A DNA stretch of 6,740 bases from Bacteroidota bacterium (GTDB lineage: Bacteria; Bacteroidota; Bacteroidia; Bacteroidales; VadinHA17), in NCBI GenBank assembly GCA_016868515.1, contig VGGM01000086.1, positions 1 to 6,740 on the forward strand, in the 5' to 3' direction. Each line of letters opens with the position of its first letter. Position 1 is the stretch's first letter. Shown here in pieces: positions 1 through 4,675 of this stretch. The notes below the pieces were generated by a model. The model was not told where the DNA came from. It saw only the letters and a program-made list of their open reading frames with translations, and ran no database searches. Both the position numbers and the translations under genes were made by a program.

Positions 1-1354
1 TGATCATCCCCAGGAAAAACCCTGCCACAAGACCCGCTAAACCTGCTGCCGGTGTAGTTCTCTTCGAAAGAACACCAAGAAGGAATACTGCTGCGATGCC
101 CGGGGCGAGCAGCGACTGCACATCCTGCAGATAGGCATACAATACCTGACCCATCCCTTTCATTACCGGAATCCAGAGCACGCCCAGCACTACTATAACC
201 ACTGTGGCAATGCGTCCTACCTTAACCAGGTGCGACTCACTGGCATCAGGCCTGTATTTCTTATAAAAGTCAACCGTAAAAAGTGTTGCCGATGAATTGA
301 ACAATGAGGCCAGAGAACTCATCAGGGCTGCAAGCAGGCCGCCTACAACTATGCCCTTGAATCCTGACGGCAACAGTTCCTTAACCAGTGTCGGAAAAGC
401 TGCATCACTGTGAGTAAGGTTCATCAGGCCCCTCTCGTTTAGAGCAAATGCGAGCATCCCGGGTATCAGAAATATGAATACCGGTGTAAGTTTTAGGTAA
501 GCTCCGAATATTGTACCTCTGCGGGCCTGCTTCTGATCACGCCCCGATAAAACCCTTTGAACTATATACTGATCGGTACACCAGTACCAGAATCCGATGA
601 TGGCCGAGCCGAGAAGAACACCTGTCCAGGGAAAATCAGGATCCCTGGGAGATCTGATAAGTGAGGTCATGGTATCTCCGAATTCGTTAACCGGAGTTGT
701 TCGGCAAATCTCCATCATCTCACCCCAGCCACCCAGTTTCACCAATCCTATTACCACTACCGCCAGTGATCCTATAAGTAAAACCGGCGTCTGCAGAACC
801 GAGGTGTACAGCACCGCCTTCATACCACCAAAAACCGTATAGAGCCCCGTAAGAACCACAAGACCTATCGCACTTATCCAGAAGAAGTCAATACCCATTA
901 TCGACTCAATGCCGAATACCTGCTTGAATACCACACCCCCGGCATATACCGTTACCGCTACCTTCGTCAGAACATAGCTTACAAGTGAGATTATGGAAAG
1001 GAATCCTCTCGATTGTGAATTGTACCTTCGTTCAAGAAATTCAGGCATGGTAAAGACACCGCTGCGCGCATAGAAAGGAACAAAAAGCCATCCAAGCAGC
1101 AGTATAAGCCAGGCCTGTATCTCCCAGTGAGCCATGGCCATACCACTCGACGCGCCTGCACCAGCAAGGCCCACAAGATGCTCCGACCCGATGTTTGAAG
1201 CAAAAATCGATGCCCCTATGGCAATCCATGTGGCATCCCTCCCTGCAAGAAAATAATCTGCCGAAGTATCTGACTTCTTCCTGACTACCCAAATGATTAC
1301 CCCTACCAGTCCGGCACCGAATAATCCCAATACTAACCAGTCAATTGTTGTCAT
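1..1354 (-). CDS. Sodium/sugar symporter, SGLT branch of the SSS family (partial, C-terminus off the left edge)
   Basis: An inner-membrane transporter predicted to couple Na+ influx to uptake of a sugar or similar solute. The frame is open from the ATG at 1354 to base 2, giving 451 residues of a family usually over 500, so the last helices are missing. The protein is a run of hydrophobic helices. DYFLAGR (33-39) is the classic SSS motif. The stretches ASNIGSEH (52-59) and WYWCTDQ (256-262) resemble animal SGLTs. By alignment from memory with vSGLT and human SGLT1, sugar-site equivalents Asn54, His59, Glu78, Tyr257, Trp258, Lys288 and Gln410 are present, as are Na2-site equivalents Ala52, Ile55, Ala343, Ser346 and Ser347. 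The start fits the position of the first helix; there is no Shine-Dalgarno, only an A-rich leader, as is common in Bacteroidota. It is divergent from the next gene. The exact substrate (glucose, galactose, inositol or other) cannot be told. Confidence 0.93.
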   Translation of the reverse strand, partial: MTTIDWLVLGLFGAGLVGVIIWVVRKKSDTSADYFLAGRDATWIAIGASIFASNIGSEHLVGLAGAGASSGMAMAHWEIQAWLILLLGWLFVPFYARSGVFTMPEFLERRYNSQSRGFLSIISLVSYVLTKVAVTVYAGGVVFKQVFGIESIMGIDFFWISAIGLVVLTGLYTVFGGMKAVLYTSVLQTPVLLIGSLAVVVIGLVKLGGWGEMMEICRTTPVNEFGDTMTSLIRSPRDPDFPWTGVLLGSAIIGFWYWCTDQYIVQRVLSGRDQKQARRGTIFGAYLKLTPVFIFLIPGMLAFALNERGLMNLTHSDAAFPTLVKELLPSGFKGIVVGGLLAALMSSLASLFNSSATLFTVDFYKKYRPDASESHLVKVGRIATVVIVVLGVLWIPVMKGMGQVLYAYLQDVQSLLAPGIAAVFLLGVLSKRTTPAAGLAGLVAGFFLGMI

Positions 1355-1420
1355 GTCAGTTTGTTTTGTATATCATTTCTATATCCCCTAAAAAGGAATT
1401 TTTCCGATGACCAATATAAA

Positions 1421-1439
1421 ACAATTTTATTTTAATTGT
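1421..1439. promoter_or_regulatory. Possible operator palindrome upstream of the symporter
   Basis: ACAATT (1421-1426) and AATTGT (1434-1439) form perfect 6-base inverted arms around a 7-base TTATTTT spacer, about 67-85 bases upstream of the symporter ATG. The size and symmetry would suit a dimeric repressor or activator. The region is so AT-rich that such an arrangement could arise by chance, so this is only a candidate. Confidence 0.25.
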
Positions 1440-1495
1440 ACTATTTACACTTTAAATTTTTATTTTTAATGCTGTAGAATATCAGTCCTGGTCAA

Positions 1496-1570
1496 AAAAA
1501 CCGTAGGAAAAGGTTCAGGCCCGGTTTTTGCTGTTAACCAACTATGATATATATTTGGTGAAAAAACCGG
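1496..1570. repeat. Three AAAAACCG blocks in direct and inverted orientation around the operon promoter
   Basis: AAAAACCG occurs at 1496-1503, its inverted form CCGGTTTTT at 1521-1529, and AAAAACCGG again at 1562-1570. The middle copy can pair with either neighbour: an 8-base stem with an 18-base loop on the left, or a 9-base stem with a 32-base loop on the right. The middle copy overlaps the predicted -33 element. The right copy lies at the predicted transcription start, so the right-hand pair brackets the -7 box. This could be an operator with paired half-sites; only the symmetry is seen directly. Confidence 0.45.
1527..1557 (+). promoter_or_regulatory. Bacteroidetes-type housekeeping promoter for the four-gene operon
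   Basis: TTTG at 1527-1530 is followed after exactly 19 bases by TATATTTG at 1550-1557. This matches the known Bacteroidetes primary sigma consensus (TTTG at -33, TAnnTTTG at -7, spacing about 19-21) at every defined position. Transcription should start near 1561-1564, giving a leader of about 80 bases before the ATG at 1643. It faces the propeller gene and is the only promoter of this quality noticed in the intergenic region. Confidence 0.75.
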
Positions 1571-1642
1571 ACACCATTCTCAATAGTGCAACCGGAGTAC
1601 TTAGTCAGGAATTTTAATCTGTTGTACCAATTCAGATGGATT

Positions 1643-2626
1643 ATGAAAACATTAACCCGGATTCTCTGCCTGATCGTATTAGCCGCTCCTCTCTCATGCA
1701 ATAAGACTGAATACGAACTGGCCGACGCTGCCGAAGCAGGCGTATGGACCCTTCTCGATACCGGGTCGGGTCTGCCTTCAAATCAGGTTCAGGATATAAC
1801 CCTCGACCGCGACAACAACCTTTGGGTTACCTTCCCTTCAAACGGAGCGGCAAGACTCAGAAACAGCGCATGGACCGTCTTCAGGACCTCAAACAGTTCA
1901 ATTCTCAGCAACGCTGTCACTGCAGTGGCATCTGACAGCGGGGGAACAATAATTATCGGAACTACCGACGGTATCTCGATCCTCTCTGCAAACGATCAGT
2001 GGACCTCCTACCGTGACCCCGACGCTGCTGCGATGATTATTAACTGCATTAAGGTAACAAGAGCCGGGCATATCTATGCAGGAACACCTGACAGGGGCCT
2101 TTACATAAATACCGGTTCGGGATTCACGCGGCTCGATGAATCGGCATTTCCCAATGTCAGAGCCATTGAGGAGGACGTCAACCGGAACGTGTATGTGGGT
2201 ACCGAGAATGGCATCAGAAGATGGAATGGTTCAGCATGGTCGGTTATCACTACTTCATCGGGATTACCGTCAAACAAGGTAACAGCCCTGCGTTCCGACA
2301 GTCGCAACCGCCTGTGGGTAGGAACTGCCGACGGTAACAGGGTTGCATATATCGACCAGACGGGTGTAAGGCAGATATCGCTTATGGCCGGCATAACCGC
2401 TACTTCTGTTTCCGATATTCACGAAGACAGAAGCGGGAACATCTGGTTCGCAACGAACGGAAAGGGGTTGATAAGGTACGACGGTGTCATTCCTCACTCT
2501 TACAAGGTTTACAACGGGTTCTTTGAAGATGTTGTTAACTGCATTGAAGAAGATGCCGACGGGAACCTCTGGTTCGGGCTCAACAGCAAGGGTCTCGTAA
2601 AGTACACCCTTCCAATTAACAAGTAA
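1643..2626 (+). CDS. Lipoprotein with seven Reg_prop repeats (predicted single seven-bladed beta-propeller)
   Basis: A predicted membrane-anchored propeller of 327 residues. Residues 1-18 form a signal peptide (MKT..., hydrophobic core 7-17). Cys19 in APLSC is the likely lipidation site, although Pro at -3 departs from the strict lipobox. The rest divides into seven repeats of 38-44 residues, at about 35-76, 77-119, 120-160, 161-198, 199-241, 242-283 and 284-327. Most follow the Reg_prop pattern, for example GLPSNKVTAL then D..NRLWVGTADG, or D..GNLWFG..SKGL. In hybrid two-component sensors such propellers come in pairs joined to a membrane helix and kinase; here there is no kinase, so the protein is free-standing. 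Lys at +3 and Glu at +5 and +7 after the Cys loosely recall the Bacteroidetes surface-export signal. An in-frame GTG at 1586 would add 19 residues; ATG 1643 is preferred because it places the signal peptide at the N-terminus. It is the first gene of the operon; the ligand is unknown. Confidence 0.88.
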   Translation: MKTLTRILCLIVLAAPLSCNKTEYELADAAEAGVWTLLDTGSGLPSNQVQDITLDRDNNLWVTFPSNGAARLRNSAWTVFRTSNSSILSNAVTAVASDSGGTIIIGTTDGISILSANDQWTSYRDPDAAAMIINCIKVTRAGHIYAGTPDRGLYINTGSGFTRLDESAFPNVRAIEEDVNRNVYVGTENGIRRWNGSAWSVITTSSGLPSNKVTALRSDSRNRLWVGTADGNRVAYIDQTGVRQISLMAGITATSVSDIHEDRSGNIWFATNGKGLIRYDGVIPHSYKVYNGFFEDVVNCIEEDADGNLWFGLNSKGLVKYTLPINK

Positions 2627-2631
2627 AGGCC

Positions 2632-3696
2632 ATGAAAAAACAAACACTCCTCACGGTTCTTCTGGCAGCAGTGTACGTTGTGGCAAATGCACAGACCTCT
2701 GTAATCAGACCCGATAAATATACTCTCCTCACCATGCCGTACAACCAGAGGCAGCTTACACTTTACAAAGGCCAGGTTCAGGCCAATGCCGGGTATAAAT
2801 TCTCGGTAATGGCACGGCAGTTCAGCTCAGCCGGCGACCTTGAAGTGCTGCGTAATATGGGCATCGCTTCGGTTTATCACTATTATTTCGCTGAGATGAA
2901 GTATGGAGTTGCACCGTTCCTCGAGGTCGGTGCAATGACGAACTTCATGAAAAGGGGTGTGCGATCTCAAACCGTAACCTATGTAAGTGCTGACGAAACT
3001 GTTAAGGTTAATAACCTTACAGAGGAAAAGGGGATGGGCGATTTGCTCCTTACAGCCACTCTCCGGCTGCCGGTTGAATTCAGGATTGCCGACATAAGCG
3101 CCGGTGCAGGTTTGTTAATCCCTTCTGCAAAACATGAACCCGAAAAACCGACACATACGGTCTCAAATGTTCTTTCTGAATCATCATATACCGTCAACTA
3201 CCAGTATCACAATACTATAGGCAACGGAGTGCCTGTGTATCTGTTCTCGGCAAATGCCAAAATAACACTATCCGGTTTCACCCTGGCAACCTCATTCCTC
3301 ATGAAGGATCCCGTTCGTGAAGGTGAAAACTTCAGGTGGAACCAGAATCTTACCGCCAACCGGACTTTCGATTACTCAACCAGTACTTACAAATTTCTTC
3401 CCGACAGGTCATTTGAAATCGGAACTGCGCTCCATTTCCAGGCAACCGGGTGGCTGAACGCATTTATGAACCTGGGGTACATGAATTCAGGCGGCGGTTG
3501 GACGGAATACTGGGGCAAGAGATACCGGAACCCCGATAGGTGGATGATTTCGCTTGAACCGGGACTTGAAATCCAGGTATCTCCGGCTGTTACAATTTAT
3601 CAGAAGGCCGGATTCCCGTTATCAGGCAAAAATACATACGCACCTTTTTATATGTATATTACTGCCAGCTTCAACACCTTCGCGTTTTACAGATAA
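2632..3696 (+). CDS. Predicted outer-membrane beta-barrel protein, first of two
   Basis: A 354-residue exported protein. Residues 1-20 are a typical signal peptide (MKKQ, hydrophobic core, ANA|QTS cleavage), leaving a mature chain of about 334 residues. It is rich in alternating polar/hydrophobic and aromatic strands with no further transmembrane helix, which fits an outer-membrane barrel. The G-M-G-D-L-L-L segment at 134-140, followed by a strand and then a PSAK turn, resembles Bacteroidota and proteobacterial 'transporter' barrels of the MetA-pathway type (PF13557-like, from memory). The chain ends in ...FAFYR rather than a final Phe, so its barrel-assembly signal is atypical. The ATG at 2632 lies 5 bases after the previous stop; AAAGG just upstream is too close for an ideal ribosome site. 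It shares its layout with the next gene and probably arose by an old duplication. The cargo, if any, is unknown. Confidence 0.75.
   Translation: MKKQTLLTVLLAAVYVVANAQTSVIRPDKYTLLTMPYNQRQLTLYKGQVQANAGYKFSVMARQFSSAGDLEVLRNMGIASVYHYYFAEMKYGVAPFLEVGAMTNFMKRGVRSQTVTYVSADETVKVNNLTEEKGMGDLLLTATLRLPVEFRIADISAGAGLLIPSAKHEPEKPTHTVSNVLSESSYTVNYQYHNTIGNGVPVYLFSANAKITLSGFTLATSFLMKDPVREGENFRWNQNLTANRTFDYSTSTYKFLPDRSFEIGTALHFQATGWLNAFMNLGYMNSGGGWTEYWGKRYRNPDRWMISLEPGLEIQVSPAVTIYQKAGFPLSGKNTYAPFYMYITASFNTFAFYR
3003..3019. repeat. Near-perfect palindrome inside the first barrel gene
   Basis: TAAGGTTA and TAACCTTA form 8-base perfect arms around a single A. The site encodes part of a polar stretch (VKVNNLT) just before the GMGD motif, probably a loop. 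It may be a binding site or a chance effect of the codons; nothing nearby supports a role. Confidence 0.3.
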
Positions 3697-3706
3697 CCCT
3701 TACCCG

Positions 3707-4675
3707 ATGGCAAGATCATTTGTCGCATACCTGCTTTCAATCTTAAGTCTGACCGCAACCGGTCAGATTGAAAAGCAGCTCCTCCCTTCCGACATCAAAC
3801 AACAAACCGTGGTAACGGAACCTGTTACCCTCTCACGCGGCTTCTTTCGATCAGGATTCTGGGTTTCGTACGGGGTGGTCGACAAGTATTTCGATTACGA
3901 GGGAACCAAAAAGTACTACCTCAACAGCACCTGGGGATCTGCGACATCATATCTCTTCAATTTTCAGTATGGCATTACATCGCGTCTGATGGTCGACATA
4001 AACATTCCGGTGAATTCAGCAAGGGAACAGTTCAGCGGACTAACCGTACAGCCTGAAATAAATGCCGATGCACCAGAGACCTCAAACCTGAAAGGCAAAG
4101 GTATCGGCGATGGAAGTGTCAGGCTGGCCTTTCAGGTAATTGATGAGAAGAATCACAGAATCTCACTTACGGGCACCCTTGAGGCAACAATACCCACAGG
4201 CGAAAAAAACCCGACCAATATAAGGAACCTGCGGGAATACAATCTTCCAACCGGAAGCGGCTTCTGGTCAACAGGCGGAAAGCTGATGGCACGTACCATA
4301 CTATACCCATATTCAATAACCGCATACGCTGGTTATGTAAGCAGGTTTTCCGGCAAGAAGCTGGCTACCCCGTCCGATCTTGCCGAAACCGAATTCCGCG
4401 ATGGTAACTCATTCGAAGCCGGCGGGAGTTTTAACCTGCACCTGAATGACTGGATTGTAACCGCCAATCACATCAGGTACCTTTACAAGGGTGAAGGTGA
4501 AATACGCGAACCATTTAACATTACCGTTCCACCGGTAACCGCCCTGTTCTTTGAAACACAGCTTATATTCCAGGTGGGGCAGCTCAGAATCGGAGAATCT
4601 GTCAGAATACCACTGGCGGGGAAAAGGATTTCAGCCGATCCCCGCTTCGAAATGCTTGTGCAATATGTCTTCTGA
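3707..4675 (+). CDS. Predicted outer-membrane beta-barrel protein, second of two
   Basis: A 322-residue exported protein with signal peptide 1-19 (MARSF, hydrophobic core, ATG|QIEK cleavage). The mature chain alternates aromatic and polar residues in strand-like runs and ends in VQYVF. A terminal Phe with hydrophobic residues at alternate positions is the usual recognition signal for the BAM machinery. KGKGIGD (129-135), then a strand and P-T-G-E-K, match in order the KGMGD and PSAK segments of the preceding protein, as do YGIT and YGVA turns upstream, so the two are probably distant paralogues. An upstream extension to 3554 would overlap the previous gene by over 140 bases and bury the signal peptide, so ATG 3707 is chosen. 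There is no Shine-Dalgarno. It begins 10 bases after the previous stop, and its last 11 bases overlap the start of the TPR-CHAT gene. The role is unknown; a pore or a structural partner is possible. Confidence 0.8.
   Translation: MARSFVAYLLSILSLTATGQIEKQLLPSDIKQQTVVTEPVTLSRGFFRSGFWVSYGVVDKYFDYEGTKKYYLNSTWGSATSYLFNFQYGITSRLMVDINIPVNSAREQFSGLTVQPEINADAPETSNLKGKGIGDGSVRLAFQVIDEKNHRISLTGTLEATIPTGEKNPTNIRNLREYNLPTGSGFWSTGGKLMARTILYPYSITAYAGYVSRFSGKKLATPSDLAETEFRDGNSFEAGGSFNLHLNDWIVTANHIRYLYKGEGEIREPFNITVPPVTALFFETQLIFQVGQLRIGESVRIPLAGKRISADPRFEMLVQYVF
3735..3773 (+). repeat. Possible mRNA hairpin near the start of the second barrel gene
   Basis: TCTGACC (3748-3754) pairs perfectly with GGTCAGA (3761-3767) across a 6-base loop. 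TTTCAA (3735-3740) pairs with TTGAAA (3768-3773) as an outer stem, leaving a 7-base bulge on the left side. It starts 28 bases after the ATG and covers the signal-peptide cleavage site. No T-run follows, so it is not an intrinsic terminator. An effect on translation or mRNA stability is possible but unproven. Confidence 0.35.

Larger units (their letters stand above)
1355..1642. other. Divergent intergenic regulatory region
   Basis: This region separates the two divergent start codons. The part next to the symporter (about 1410-1470) is extremely AT-rich. The part next to the propeller gene holds a well-matched Bacteroidetes promoter and repeated AAAAACCG blocks. I found no RNA gene and no convincing small ORF. 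No clear TTTG/TAnnTTTG pair could be found for the symporter on the minus strand; TAAAATTG and TATATTGG occur there but lack a well-placed upstream element. No terminator is expected, as both genes read outward. Confidence 0.7.

Noticed and set aside
597..1292. Short open frames on both strands inside the symporter (597-842 plus; 991-1203 and 1041-1292 minus)
   Set aside because: They overlap the long, strongly conserved symporter frame, and their translations show no domain or signal.
1395..1405. GGAA-TTT-TTCC small inverted repeat upstream of the symporter
   Set aside because: The arms are only four bases in an AT-rich stretch, so chance is a sufficient explanation.
1586..1642. GTG start adding 19 residues to the propeller lipoprotein
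   Set aside because: The extension carries polar and aromatic residues ahead of an already complete lipoprotein signal peptide that starts at ATG 1643. It remains possible because it lies downstream of the promoter.
1643..2626. Sensor part of a hybrid two-component system
   Set aside because: There is one propeller only, no transmembrane helix, no kinase or regulator domain, and a stop codon directly after the seventh repeat.
2101..2647. Minus-strand open frames opposite the propeller gene (2101-2394 and 2270-2647)
   Set aside because: They lie wholly or nearly wholly opposite a gene with clear repeats and have no promoter or recognisable product.
3554..3706. N-terminal extension of the second barrel gene to an upstream ATG
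   Set aside because: It would overlap the first barrel gene by over 140 bases in another frame and would bury a good signal peptide that begins at ATG 3707.
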